Positions 1 through 12,360 of a DNA stretch of 64,000 nt are shown here, one piece after another. The DNA is from Nymphalis io (lineage: Eukaryota; Arthropoda; Insecta; Lepidoptera; Nymphalidae), in contig NC_065891.1 in NCBI RefSeq assembly GCF_905147045.1, forward strand, positions 11,541,001-11,605,000. Reading direction: 5' to 3'. A program made the position numbers and the translations under genes. Within the stretch, counting starts at the first letter, position 1. The number at the start of each line of letters is the position of its first letter. Below the pieces are notes generated by a model that was not told where the DNA came from, did no database searches, and saw only the letters and a list, made by a program, of their open reading frames with translations.

Positions 1-269
1 CTGTCCAGAATAACATTGCATGCTTCTTACTTTAAAATCAGTCTTCCATACAACCATTTATCCTTTACCTATACTTATATATCATATGTATATGTTACAT
101 ATGTATGTATATAGTATCGAAAAAAAAAGAAATATGTATTAAATGTATTGTTTTTTTAAGCTACTACTATAATCTAACAAAATATATTACAAAAGTCCCT
201 GTCATCGGGGAGTGCCGTTCGTCTCCGACATACGTGCGTTCGCTGCAAACAACCCAATGCTATAGGCAA

Positions 270-825
270 CAAATAGTGGGCGCGTTTTACCGCGTAGTGA
301 TCAGCATAAGCTGAAAGGTTAATATGATTGATCATATACATCTGAGCTCAACTTACATTGGAAATCTAATCTAATCTAATCTAATCTAAATCTATGAAAT
401 TGACCATTTTTTAACTTTTTTTTGTCCCGATAAACTTTCAAGTATGATCATTTTACAGACTATCATTTATAGGTAGCTAAAGTTTCAACCAATTCAAGTG
501 ACCAGTTATTTTATAGCATTTTGTCGAATAATTGTTTGATGTCATTCTTTAAATTGACATAACTTTTTTATTTATAAATAGATTGAAATAAAACAAAAAC
601 TCAATTTTAAGTAAAGTTTGTCACACTACATTAACGAAAACGGAACGGAAATCAGTTAACAATTTTAACAAGTTCTGTGCACAAACGCACAGACAAATAG
701 ACAAAAATTCTAACAGTTATTGTTTTGAGTTATATTGCGTTGACAAAGGCCCCCGATAATGGTTTCACTCAAATATTCCATGTACAGACAGCGGTTAGTT
801 ACATTTTTATTATATGTATAGATTA
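270..825 (+). repeat. Dispersed repeat family H, copy 1
   Basis: This stretch matches the reverse complement of 28290-28695 in several collinear blocks. Shared blocks include 'ctcaacttacattgga' near 346, 'gattgaaataaaacaaa' near 582, 'agacaaatagacaaaa' near 690 and 'attgcgttga' followed by an aaaggccc box near 735. The blocks have the same order in both copies, so this is a dispersed interspersed element. No protein domain, long terminal repeat or clear tail is visible and the class is unknown. Orientation is arbitrary. Confidence 0.7.
363..389. repeat. (CTAAT)n microsatellite
   Basis: About five tandem copies of a 5-bp unit lie inside family H copy 1. The other H copy lacks the array, so it expanded locally. 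Confidence 0.9.
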
Positions 826-3765
826 AATTAATCAGAGACTCCAATGAATATTATTTGCTAAGGATTCTATATGCTGCGCAGTTCTTTAGACTAGTATATA
901 GATCCTGTTTATATTCTAGGCTTCTATTAAATATACCTTGAAATTTTTTAAATCGGGACAAAATATTGCGCATTGTTAATTCAATAAAATAATTTATATG
1001 AAATTAATAATTAATAAAGCCATTTTGCAAAGATTATGAAAATTGAACTGTTTAAATGTCGTTGCTAGGTGTGTAACGTTGCCACGAGTATACTTAAAGT
1101 GACATAGAAGTAACAGTATCCATTAGTGTTCCATTTAGCTGTGTTTTCTAAGCAAAAAGGTCACATCTATGGATGGTCTAATCTATAGATACATTTCATT
1201 CTTACTATCCCTAAGTACATAGCTGCTATTGTTTAAGAACATAAGAATATTCCAATATTTTTATAAGTATAAGGTAAATAGTTCGTCTAGAATTTAAAGT
1301 AGATATTAAACATTTTATAATGAAATCTATCTTACTAAATATAGATTCATATTTTTTACAGAATATAATTTAAGTAAATAATCAACAAAAATAGAAATTA
1401 TAGAGAAACAAGACATACTATAGAAAAAACTTATTATTTGAAAAGAGAAAAAAATCTGCCATTTTCTTGCTGAAGTATCAGCCTATGAATGTCCTCTGAA
1501 TGTCAGCTGACTTAAGGCCTAATGCTTCAAAGTCTAACCTTCTCCTCAGTACGCTTCAGCGTACTCTACTACACTTCTCCTATGCCGGTCGATCTATAAG
1601 GCAGATTTTCATCCGACCATGAGGTTAAAACTACCATCCTGTTATAAGATTCGCATGTTCTAAACACCGGGTGATTAGCTTATCAGAAAGAAATTAAGGA
1701 AGACGCAAAAACTTATAAGTTTGCTCCTGATATTTTCTTAGCAAATACCCTTTATTGAATGAGTAGTTTTTTCTTCACATTTCTGCATTGTATTTTAGCT
1801 CGTTATTGTGATTATCGAAGATACAAATTTTTGTAATACATTTTTAAACATAATACAAAATCCTCTATGAAAATGTAAATAATAATAATATTATTTCATT
1901 CATCTTAGAGCAAAGCTTTATTGTTCAGAAGAATAATATAAGACTCAAAAGGGGAGCCCTTTATAAGATCATTTTGCCAGATCAAATAAAACAACTTGAT
2001 GAAATTTCCGACAATGCTTGCTACATTTCTTGAATGTTTATAGCTTTTCTCATAGTTATATTATAAGCCAAGGAATGCATTTTATTGTATACCTCTTAAA
2101 TCAGATATAGTTTGATAGAATACTTTTGACACAATTTATTGCGCTTGCCGTTGTTATTTTATTTCGACGCTTCGATTTTCATTTCCTTTTATTATTCATT
2201 TCCACTTATTACTAATTAACCTCTATACTAAAATCGTCGGGAAACCATACGAGCTCGTCTATTTTTGAATGTCCATAAAGATTACTTTTTACTTTTATAC
2301 TGATCACAGTAATAGACAGACGGATTTATATTCAAAACAGAGAATACATATTCGAAACTAAAACTAAAATAACTTTGATCATAACTCTAAAGGGGTCACA
2401 GCCACATAATTATTTTATTTTACTTCAGTTGCCCTTAATATTATTTTAATATCGATTAAGAAAATATGAGAAATATATGAAATAAATAGAAGAACCAATA
2501 TTACTAAAGGCACCGTAACAGCTTTAGGCTACCTGATCGACCTTTAAACGAGGTATTTACCTTTGAACAGGTATTTTAAATTCCTGATACGAGGCGGTTT
2601 CAATATAACGCGCGTTACTGGTAAAGTAATGGCCATTTACCAGCAGGTATATGTTCGAACAACCTATTTGAGAATTGTAGGAATTAAAACATTTACGTAA
2701 ACTTTGTGAAGCCTATACCTATTAGCAGAAACAGCTAATAAGCTACTTTACTGCCAATTTTGGTAGTTTCAACAGATTCGACCCGGTACTATTTAGCGGG
2801 TTTATGTTACGTTCAATTTTATTATTGAAATATTACCTTTATATGATTTCGATATTCAATAGATCGAAACAATTATGGGAAAATATTATAAATATTATTA
2901 TTTTTTTATCTCTAATTTTATTTATTTATTGAAATAGTTACACAATCAACTTATAACTAAACATTTAAAATTAATTCTTGTAACATCATTTACCGTAAAA
3001 ACAAAAAATAATAAAAAGTATAGGTTACTTTAACCTATATAAAAATAAATTAAAAATCAAATTTTAGCGAACAATACAACAAAACCAATAAAAACGTAAA
3101 AAATAATAATATTTTAATAATGTTATTTAATAAAAATTTGTAAAACAAAAAAAAATATTGTACTTATACAGTATGAGACCGATTGAATGAGATTTTTAGA
3201 AAGTTTTTAATCGAAAACACAGATAAAATTTTAGTATTGAAAGAAAATATTATTTAACCGTAATATCATTCACCTCTGGATATGGTATGTTAACAGATCA
3301 CTGGTTTGAACTGATAGAGATTAGTTGGTCCAGAGCGGACAATATGCGTTTATCCAACCGATGTTAATGCTTCTATTTTGCATATACATATGATATGCAG
3401 TGACTTGAGTTTACGCCCTAGTTCAGTCTAATAGCATGTTTAAAAACTCAGTTTTGGACTTCCGTCCCCGGGTCAGGTGAATGGAATGTGGTTGGGTTTA
3501 TCGAAAAATGCAACAGCTCGAAGTTGAGTTGGCAGCGCTTGTACTTACCGTGCTTCATAAAACACGTAAGGTTCTACGCCTTAACTATTGCCGAATCTTA
3601 TCAAATTATAAACGTAAGGAAAGAAAAACGCACTTGTGCTTGCGCACATATTTTTGCATTATAATAACTCCTCCATTGTTGGCTTGTCTCCTTTGCTCTG
3701 CTACTGTGTTAGCAACCTGTCAGATCATGCTAGTGAACATTAAGAACATAATATGTAGTATATAA
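826..3765. other. A+T-rich non-coding stretch
   Basis: No convincing gene. 1478-1690 faintly follows the SINE A order ('cagcctatgaatgtcc', then 'cttctcct', then a tRNA-like 'gttctaaacac'), so it is probably a very old minus-strand SINE A. 2505-2830 is less A+T-rich, with repeated 'aggtatttac' and 'ggtaaa/tttacc' inverted words, and could be a decayed small DNA transposon. A 94-codon ORF at 3481-3765 is unrecognised and runs up to the next SINE. Confidence 0.5.
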
Positions 3766-4117
3766 GGTCCTCCAGATCGCTACGGTGGCCAATCTCAATA
3801 GAGATTAGCCAACTGCGCAGGACATACTATAGTGCACAAATCTGTGTACAAACACAGGTGCACTCTCTATTCCTTAACTCTCATAATCCGATGGTACGGC
3901 AATCCGACACGACCGGAGAGTTCAGGCACAAGACCGATGGCTTTACGTGCTTTCCGAGGCACGGGAATGTACACACTACCAACTTCCAGACCGGGCTGCT
4001 ATTGAGAATTTTCGACAGAAAACCCCAATATTTTTTTATTGGCCCGACCTGGAAGTTGAACCCGGGATCTCCGGGTCTGCGGCCTTACATCTAGCTACTA
4101 GACCAACGAGGCAGTCG
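3766..4117 (-). repeat. SINE C copy 1 (tRNA-derived, near full length)
   Basis: On the minus strand the copy starts with a tRNA-like head at 4117 (gactgcctcgttggtctag..., an A-box-like 'tggtctagtagct' and a B-box-like 'gggttcaacttcc'). A body of about 280 nt follows and ends near 'ctggaggacc'. The same head and body recur at 25919-26237 and 45518-45894, with decayed copies elsewhere. RNA polymerase III SINEs carry no protein and rely on a partner LINE; none with this tail is seen here. Confidence 0.9.
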
Positions 4118-4717
4118 AATATGTCGTAGTAAATAAGTGAAGTCACACAAAACACCTTTCGGTCTACATCAAGCTTATCATTCTTAACGCCTTTTTTATT
4201 TAAATATCTTAAAACTATTACTTTGATACTAAAGTATCAAATTAAAAAATCGATAAATGCTTACATATGTTAGTATACAATTTACTTTGGCGAGGATTAA
4301 TATTGTATTCATAAAATCTACCTTACTTTTATTTTACTTCTTAGGTGATAATATTATATTTGAATTACAAACAATAAAAAAAAAAAAAAACAAAATAATA
4401 GCAGACTATATACTTGTCATCATAATATGGCGTTTCAGAATAAGAAATCAGTTTAATTTTTCTTCTGTAAAATATTTGTTTTAGATTTAATTTATAACAG
4501 AATTTTTTTTTACCAATATTCGTGCAAATAAGCCTTTTGAATATTTAAAAAGACTAAATTCAATATTTCAAATGAAATCTAAAGCTTATTGTTAATCTTA
4601 AAAAACTTATTGTGTGTTATTTTAAATTTTAAAAATCGAATATATTTTATAACAAACACAAATTGACAAATGTTTGAAATACAAGGCTTTCTGTATAACT
4701 ATTTGATTTACTAATTA
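4118..4717. other. A+T-rich non-coding stretch
   Basis: Very A+T-rich, with a 13-A homopolymer near 4379. No coding signal or repeat family recognised. Confidence 0.6.
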
Positions 4718-5473
4718 CTAGCTGACCTGTGCCTACTTCGTTGGGCGATAAACATTTTCACTTCTGATCGATTGGCCAAACATTAATAAAATTGTCTCGC
4801 ATATTAGACTATTTAAGAGATAATTTAAAATATCAAAAAACAAACTACAGTAACAGTACAGTAACAGCCTGTTAATGTCCCACTGCTGGGCTAAGGCCTC
4901 CTCTTCCTTTTGAGGAGAAGGTTTGGAGCTTGTTCCACCACGCTGCTCCAATGCGGGTTGGTAGAATAGAAATTAGACACATGCAGGTTTCCTCACGATG
5001 TTTTCCTTCACCGTCAACGAGATGAATTATAAACACAAATTAAGCACCTGAAAATTCAGTGGTGCTTGCCCGGGTTTGAACCCACGATCATCGGTTAAGA
5101 TTCACGCGTTCTAACCACTAGGACATCTCGGCATTTTTAAAAACAAACTATAAAAAATAAATTAAAAAAAAAAGTTAGGCATATGCTGTCACTGGCTTTT
5201 TTGTAGGCATTACCGAGTTCTACAACTTTTCTCTAGAACTTAATAATATATCTCTCATCGTTAAGGCAGCGTTCGTAAGAAACGTTTTCGTTCGACCGTG
5301 TTTTCTACGACTTTCTTTGCAAATCCCACTACCACGAAAAAGTCATAATAGTATGACATGCACAAATGATGTGGCTTTCAATTGGTTAAAGAATTTTTAA
5401 AATCAAATAAGTAGGTCCAAAGATTACCCCCTACAACCTCACAAACTTTACCTCTTTATAATATTAGTTTAGA
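4718..5473 (-). mobile_element. Non-autonomous Helitron with nested SINE A
   Basis: Read on the minus strand, the element begins A|TCTAAACTAATATTATAAAG at 5473 and ends ...CAGCTAG|T at 4718. Helitrons start with TC, end with CTRR, insert between A and T, and make no target-site duplication. All of these hold here. The 5' end matches that at 10120 (TCCTAACTAATATTATAAAT). No helicase is encoded. A SINE A copy (4861-5132) interrupts the element, so the Helitron inserted first. The 'aacgaagtaggcac' 3' end is common in lepidopteran genomes. Confidence 0.8.
4861..5132 (-). repeat. SINE A copy 1 (tRNA-derived, nested in a Helitron)
   Basis: On the minus strand a tRNA-like head (gccgagatgtcctagtggtt; B box GGGTTCAAACCC) is followed by a body and a 3' end with 'ccagcagtgggacattaac' and 'aggctgttac'. 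Closely related copies lie at 16744, 46216 and 62009. The last 45 nt resemble the 3' end of the RTE LINE at 56395-59575, the likely source of its reverse transcriptase. Confidence 0.92.
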
Positions 5474-5940
5474 TTAAAGTAAAATATCAATTTAAAAAAA
5501 GTACCGTTATTGAAATATTTGCTACATTTTTAACGTTTAAATCGGCCTTTAATTATACATTTACAAATAAATAGAATTTACTTGTCTGTTTGATGAGCTA
5601 CCATTTCGTTTTACCTTTAAAATTATGACTATTTGCAAGGTATCGGGTAAATGGGTAAAATATATAAATAGAAATCATTAGTAATTAGACTTAATATTAT
5701 AAGAAATATTCGAAAGTATATACATATAGTTTAGTCTTTAATCATTTTAAGTCGGTTGATTGTTGAAATATCTTTTCAGCTAGTTATAGTATAAAATTAA
5801 TAAATATATATATAATTCTTCGAACATGTTTATTTACCCCAAAATTTATGTATTTATTACGCAGCAGCCCCTTTTGGAAATTTCCTTCTATTACAGCCGC
5901 TATTGATGTCTTACTTAAAGATACCGTAGCCAAAAAATAG
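5474..5940. other. A+T-rich non-coding stretch
   Basis: No gene or repeat recognised except the last part, which may be further decayed coding of the LINE that starts at 5941. Confidence 0.5.
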
Positions 5941-6985
5941 CTAAATTTACAATTCGATACACATTCTTGGACACAAGCAAATCTTCCAGTCAAATATGGT
6001 GGCTTAGGTATATGTTCTACATCATCTTTGGCGCTCCCAGCTTTCTTGGCCTCTGCTAATGGTTCTATCACTGTCGTCATTCTCGTCAGGATATTAAGCC
6101 TTCCAAGTTTAACTGATGTTGTAGTGAAGGATCTTGCTGAGGATAAGACAGCTTGGAGTGTTTCTTGCCCTGATGAAGTATTTCTCTCCGATATAGCTTG
6201 TCAGAAGCACTGGGATTCACCTCGTATTAAACTTACACACATTTTGCTCCTGTCCCAGTGTACTTCAGATACAGACCATGCAAGACTACTACTACTAGCT
6301 GTATCTGAAAGAGATTCAGGCCACTGGCTTCAGTCTCTCTCTTCTAAAAATTTAGGGACAGTACTTGATCTGGAAACGATACGCATCTCCGTATGTCTTC
6401 GCTTAGGTTTAAAGGTGTTCGAGCCTCACACATGTCTCTGTGGTACCCGGGTGGATAATTTCGGACGCTATGGACTGAGCTGCCGCAAAAGCGCTAGCCT
6501 TGCCTATCGCCATGAATTTCTTAATGACATACTTTGTCGGGCTTTTGCCACAGCATCGATTCCTGCTACTTTAGAAACGAATGGTTTATGCAGAGATGAT
6601 GGCAAGCGACCCGATGGAGTAACATTAGTGCCATGGGACTAATGTTGCTGCGGGACGGAATGGGACGTGTTCTTGTGTGGGATGCAACTTGCGTAGATAC
6701 GCTGGCAGTATCTCATATCAAGAATACGTCTCGTAAAGCAAGTGCAGCCGCTGAAGCTGCTCAAATACTCAAGCGCCGCAAATATTCACTTTTATCCAAC
6801 GTTTTAAAACATTAGGTCCATGGTCATCCAATACAAAAAAAACATAAACGATCTTTCTAAGAAACTGGTCGACACTTCTGGTGACCCAGGAGATGCGCTT
6901 ATTTAGCCCAAAGGCTGAGTCTAGCTGTGCAGAGAGGCAATAGTGTGTCCTGGGTACAATATCACAGGACAATCTTTAAGACAGT
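5941..6985 (+). pseudogene. Decayed LINE 3' half with probable restriction-like endonuclease
   Basis: The reading frame at 5941-6642 contains 'LPVKYGGLGI' and 'LALPAFLAS', typical of the region after a LINE reverse transcriptase core. A cysteine cluster follows (CLCG...RYGLSC; the Tyr replaces a His usual in relatives), then 'GKRPDGVTLVPW'. After a frame change, 6633-6815 continues with 'GRVLVWDATCVDT'. K/R-P-D followed 12-14 residues later by D is the catalytic pattern of restriction-like endonucleases in R2-group LINEs, so that group is likely but not certain. A stop ends this frame at 6815. Similarity resumes out of frame ('LGPWSSN', 'VDTSGDPGDA', 'VLGTISQDNL') to about 6985. The reverse transcriptase core is absent and the copy is dead. 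Confidence 0.75.
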
Positions 6986-7311
6986 GTGTTTTTGCTATAA
7001 ATTTGTAATGTGTATTTTGTTTTTAATTTTGTATATTATAAAAATTTCTTTACATAGTTTCAACAAATAAATATATATTTATCAAAAACATTGTTTTGCT
7101 TTTTTTAATATTATTAAGTAAAGTCAGAATATAAAATTAATTTATATGTAACACAAATTTAAATTAGGTTAAAAAAGAGCTAACTTTTTATAAAGAAAAA
7201 TATTCTCTATATTACAAACACGTGTCCGGTGAGCCTATCTTTGCTAACAAGGTTAGTATTCCATAATAGACTTTTAGAAAACTAACATTGGGGACATGTA
7301 TAAATAAAATG
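6986..7311. other. A+T-rich non-coding stretch
   Basis: Probably the 3' untranslated end of the preceding LINE to about 7090, then featureless DNA. Confidence 0.4.
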
Positions 7312-7405
7312 AAGTAAACATTCCACTGCTGGGCTAAAGCCTCCTCTCCCTTTATGTAGAAGGTTTGCAGTTCATTCCACCACCCTACTCCAATGCTATT
7401 TAGTG
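7312..7405 (-). repeat. SINE A fragment
   Basis: Only the 3' part remains (complement of 'ccactgctgggctaaagcctcctctccc...ccaccaccctactccaatgc', split here by divergence). The tRNA head is missing. Confidence 0.7.
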
Positions 7406-9089
7406 GATTAATGAAAATATAATTAAAAAACTGTTTTCACAACTCGTACACACATATCTAAATAAGCGATTTGATATTTATTTTGATTAAAATAAGAAGT
7501 ACTGAATACTAATCTCTGTCCGTTAATTATATAATCTATGACTGATCGCAGACAGTTTGTGTATCAATCATGTCGCTGTGCCACCTGTCGATTCCGGGCA
7601 ATGCATCTTCATCGTATTCCGACGTCCTCTAATCTCTCTTAATCTAATATTACAATTACTATTCTCGTATGAGATGTAATGTTATTGTCCTGTCAGCGTC
7701 CGAAAGCTTAATTTATAATTCTGTTAATCCAATCTATATTACTATATACATCTTTGTTCGATTATATGCTTAATATGAAATAAAAAATTAAGGGGTTTGT
7801 TTTTATTAAGTTTTTATATTAATTTAATGTAGGTGTTTATATATTTTTATTTTTAGTATATATAAAATATTGGCAAGCTCAACTCTATTCAAATATATTG
7901 TTTTTAATAGATGACTGGACTTTTTTTAATGGTCAATGCTTTATTGTTGTCACGATTACGAAACGTCGTAAGTAGATATAAAACCAATCAAAACATTGAT
8001 TGCTGTTTGATAAAAACTTAAATAAATAAATTTAAATTTATTTTATCCAAGTTGCCTTACAAGCAACATTTGAGGTAACATTCGTCATGATTAAATTTAA
8101 TGCAACTGACAAGAAACTCAGAGAAGAGATTGAGAGAGAATTTCTTGACAAAAAATCACATGAACTGTACTGTTCTGACACTACATTCGAACACGGGACC
8201 TCGGAATCTATTAGCTATATGAGCTAGACAAATAAAACCGCTAGATTTATATAACAATATAATATAACATCTCTAAGCATTTCATGCGGCTATAAATAAC
8301 TGAATTGATCCATTTTGCTTTAATGTGTATTCGAACCTTTAGCGTTTGCTGTCGAGCATTCCAAGTGTCAAAGTAAAACCAAATACATGTTACATATTTG
8401 TCGAATTTGATAAATTGATGTTTAGGAACATCAATTTATAATAATTTATGTTTGAACATTTATTTTTTTGTTTGGTTTGTATTCTAAATAAAAGATTAAT
8501 CATTTAATACAATGATTGTTTATGAAGATTAAATTGTTTGTAGAACCTTTAAGCCTAACTCACTTATGAACATAAGTAAGTTCACGCTATTTTTGAAATT
8601 AATTTGCGAATAAGTGTTCATAATTGAAGTACAATGACAGTTATAATTACAGTTACAGTACAAGGACAATTAAAATTATATGTAATCGAATTTTCAGCGA
8701 GGTTATTAGTGGTCAGGCTTGCAAGAAGCTCGTCTCAGCAGCGACCTCGATGTGGTCAAAATCGACGTAGTAAGCATCTTTGAAGTGCCGTCTCCTCTGA
8801 ATCTATTTTGCTATTATTAGGTCCTTACATATGAAATTAGCGTTTTGTCGTACCCACTTTGATCTGAAATATATCCATTTTGGTTAAGAATTCCAAATTC
8901 AAATTTATAAATTCATTTAACTGGTACATTTGAGTTTTGGAAACAGTCATTCATTTGTTTTTTCCTCATTATTTTTTCTTTGGCGTCGCTTATTACCGCA
9001 CAATGGAAAACATGAAATATCGGTATATTTACGAGTACGAGTTCTACCGTGGCACCAGAACGTACGTTTACGGAACGTTTTTGGTTCCA
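7406..9089. other. A+T-rich non-coding stretch
   Basis: No gene recognised. 8160-8232 holds a faint minus-strand tRNA-like pair of boxes (GTGTTCGAATG downstream of TAGCTCATATAGC), possibly an old SINE of another family. Confidence 0.45.
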
Positions 9090-9137
9090 TCGTTTTCCTC
9101 CTCCTAAGACGTGGGTGAAGTCACAGGCGAAAACTAG
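9090..9137 (+). mobile_element. Helitron 3' end remnant
   Basis: 'gtgggtgaagtcacaggcga' followed by aaaCTAG|T matches the lepidopteran Helitron 3' terminus also seen at 11553 and 29540. No matching 5' end was found upstream. Confidence 0.5.
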
Positions 9138-9419
9138 TTATAGCCACTGTTATATAATTCCTATAGATATTTTCGAGATCTTGTAATATTCATACCAATT
9201 TTGTTTATACATCTTTGATAATAATTTTGGCATAATTGTGTCAGAATATCGAATCAACCATTTTCTTTTTAAACTAAAATTATATATAAACCTTAAGTTA
9301 GAGTAACGTTTTATTATTATGTCAATTGAATTTAAAGACATGCTAACTAAAAACAAAATACAGAAAAAAACTATCAAAATAATAATATAAGTATATATTG
9401 TCCTTATCTCGAGATCTGT

Positions 9420-9560
9420 TAAATGATCAACTGCTGGGCAAAGAATGGAAACTTAATCTGCCAACCAGTTCGCTTGCACAAGTTTCTTAATAAACTTTAA
9501 AGTTTCCTCACGATGTTTTTCTTCACCGACGAACACAAAATGAATTTATGAGAAAATTTT
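9420..9560 (-). repeat. Degraded SINE A
   Basis: Keeps 'actgctgggcaaag' and 'tttcctcacgatgttttt...cttcaccg' (complement of the SINE A body) in the right order and spacing. Ends are lost. Confidence 0.6.
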
Positions 9561-10119
9561 ACCAGTTAGAACATTATTGTTGCTTTCTATTGTACGAATT
9601 AGTACTTAGTGCCTTAATTCTGAATAATTTAAATTTGGAAAATACTACAAAACTTTTTTTAATCGCCAGTTGACTTTTATCTAATAAAATAATTAATGTG
9701 AAACTCAAAAATCACGACTAAATAACAATCACTATATTTAGCCTGAATACTAAAATCAGGAAACATTAATATTAATTAAAACTCCTGGCTGTTTAACCAA
9801 TTACCCGATATAATAGCTTTCTCTGACGCTTTTGACATACGACCTAAGTTTGTAAAATAAGCCTCGAACTATGCAACAAACTTATATTAATATAAGCTAT
9901 TATACGTTAAAACTACGAAGACAAACATCACATGCATCTGAAGTTTCTGAAAATCTGTTTTTGTATTTGTATTTTCATTATATTTTACGTAAATTTGTAT
10001 GTAACAATAAATTTAATAGAATTACGAAATTAAATTTTCACCCCAAATTGAGACTTTCGGATATTTGAAAACATAAAGTGATAATTTATATAAAAAAATA
10101 TTTTTAAAACGTTTTTTCA
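9561..10119. other. A+T-rich non-coding stretch
   Basis: Nothing recognised. A 65-codon ORF at 9871-10068 has no family resemblance. Confidence 0.5.
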
Positions 10120-11553
10120 TCCTAACTAATATTATAAATGCGAAAGGGTTTGTTTATTTGTTTGTTACACTTTGACGTCTTAACTACGCATCAGATTACT
10201 ATGATGATCAATGAATGAATTAAATTATGAAATTTACAAACACGTTATATAGATAAAACATATAATTGTTTAGTACCTGGGCGACTTAACTTAGCTCTAA
10301 TAATAATTACTTATAAAAAAATTATTTTTTTTGTAAAAATTTGTTTTTTGTATAAATGTATCGAACAGTCTGCATATAATAAATTATTTAAAAAAACATG
10401 ATATCAAAATAATAACTTAATAGAAATATTAATAAATTTATAAACGAAGCTATAATTATTTAAGATTATATATCATATTCAATAGGAACCCATACTATTT
10501 TAAAGAACTCTATAAGCACGTCTCATTAAATATTAAAATTTCATACCCATGTTTGAGTAAGAATTTTTTTTGTTGTTGTGTCAATCTAAAAAAAATGTAG
10601 TAAGTATTTTAAAAAGAAAAAATGTTAACGACATAATATTATTAATATACTTCGTGACTTAAATCTGCGATTAGGTAAATGTAATTAACTGAAACGAGAA
10701 GTATTTTAATTATCTAGACAAAAGGCGACATTCTATTTAATTTAACTTTGATTGGACTCGTATGTAAATCACTTTTTATCGTTTCTTACGAATAATTAAT
10801 AAAATAAAGAAAATAATACATCTATTAAAGACAGGTTATTTTTTTATCTCACTGGAACCAAAGCCAACGTATTAATGTCACATGACCACATTGACAGTTC
10901 TAACACAATGTTGCCATTAATAAAAAACGTACTTTTTTATAATTTTTATAATAGCAACCTGGTAGATTATTATTATAACGTTTCAGTTTCAGTTCAAATG
11001 TTTACTTGTAATTTTAGTGTTAATGAACATTAATATAATACTATAACTAAAACGGTATTGTATTTGTTTCGTTCTTTGTATAGCATTTTGGTTGTATTAT
11101 TTGTTCTGAGAATCAAGAATTGCAACTCCCTTTAGGTATCTACGTTTCATTTCCAAGTTTTAATTGATCCCGGTCGTCCGAGTTGCGAAATTAATATCTT
11201 ACCAGAGTTTCCTTTTACACGTTGTTTGAATAACAATCGCTCTTTAAGATTATTAATGTATATAGAATTATTTAATTTATTATTCATACTAGTTACATTA
11301 ATATTTTAAGGACATAAATTTTATTTCGCCACTTATTTACTCTATTTAATGATAAAAGTACGAATTTGATTAAAAATTATGACAAATTCAATCACCGTTT
11401 TACTCAGCGTGAAATAATGTTTTTTTAAATATTTTTTATGCATCATTAAGAAAATTTGCAATCTTCTTCTGCAGCTCACTATAGGACTCTCCTAAGTGCG
11501 TCAAAGTACCTTTGTTTCTGAATTTGTAGAAAACCGTGGGCGGAAACTACTAG
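10120..11553 (+). mobile_element. Candidate non-autonomous Helitron
   Basis: The 5' end reads A|TCCTAACTAATATTATAAAT followed by gcgaaaggg. The 3' end reads 'aaccgtgggcggaaactact' completing to CTAG|T. Both termini are in the same orientation and obey the Helitron A^T rule. The roughly 1.43 kb between is A+T-rich and non-coding. The two ends could belong to two different decayed elements; the pairing is inference. Confidence 0.5.
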
Positions 11554-12065
11554 TATAATATTTCATAAACTAAGAAAAAAAATTAAGTATTCTTCTTAAG
11601 CCTTTCATATAAACGTAATACATTATAATAACGAAGTTAAAAATGACAACAGATTTTTTTTTACAATCTATACATTTTTTTCCTGTTGGATTCGATTAGG
11701 TAACAATATGTCACAGATTTGTCACATATGATGGATGAAACTTTCAGAAAAAAAATCTGTCGATCTTGTCGCTACTCTTCGATACATCATTCATCAAACA
11801 TTTACGCGATACTTTAACCACCAAAATATTATCAAATCTTGATACTCAATTGTGCAATCAATGTCCCCCAAAAATGTGCAAATTTCTCAAAGTTAGCCTT
11901 GAAGATAATGCTGTAAACATTAGAGTATCGCATTACGTACCTTATTCGCTTATTGTATTTATATTTATATTATTTATATAGGAGGTAAGTTTTAGATATA
12001 AATAAGACCTATAGACCTTCTTGTGTTTTCAAGCTTGCTGTTTACCAAATTTCATTATTATTATT
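11554..12065. other. A+T-rich non-coding stretch
   Basis: No gene recognised. The 71-codon ORF at 11766-11981 has no identifiable domain. Confidence 0.5.
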
Positions 12066-12360
12066 TTTTTTTTTTTTTATAGAAAAGGAAGGCGGACGAG
12101 CATATGGGCCACCTGATGGTAAGTGGTCACCAACGCTCTTAGACATTGGCATTGTAAGAAATGTCAACCATCGCTTACATATCCAATGCGCGACCAACCT
12201 TGGGAACTAAGATTTTATGTCCCTTGTGCCTGTAATTACACTGGCTCACTCACCCTTCAAACCGGAACACAACAATATCAAGTATTGCTGTTTTGCGGTA
12301 GAATATCTGATGAGTGGGTGGTACCTACCCAGACGAGCTTGCACAAAGCCCTACCACCAG
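12066..12360 (-). repeat. SINE B copy 1 (full length)
   Basis: The minus strand runs from 'ctggtggtagggctttgtgc' at 12360 to a poly(A) tail at 12066-12079. It includes 'ggtaccacccactcatcaga', 'gttgtgttccggtttgaagg' and the 3' box CACTTACCATCAGGTG. Near-identical copies lie at 20470, 21101 and 39747. The ORFs it carries on either strand are incidental. The head is not a clear tRNA; its origin is unknown. The 3' end resembles that of LINE L at 49652-53335. Confidence 0.9.

Noticed and set aside
3481..3765. 94-codon ORF as a gene
   Set aside because: No recognisable domain or supporting splice signals; it stops where SINE C begins.
8160..8232. tRNA gene or SINE head
   Set aside because: A and B boxes are visible but the arms do not pair and no family member was found.
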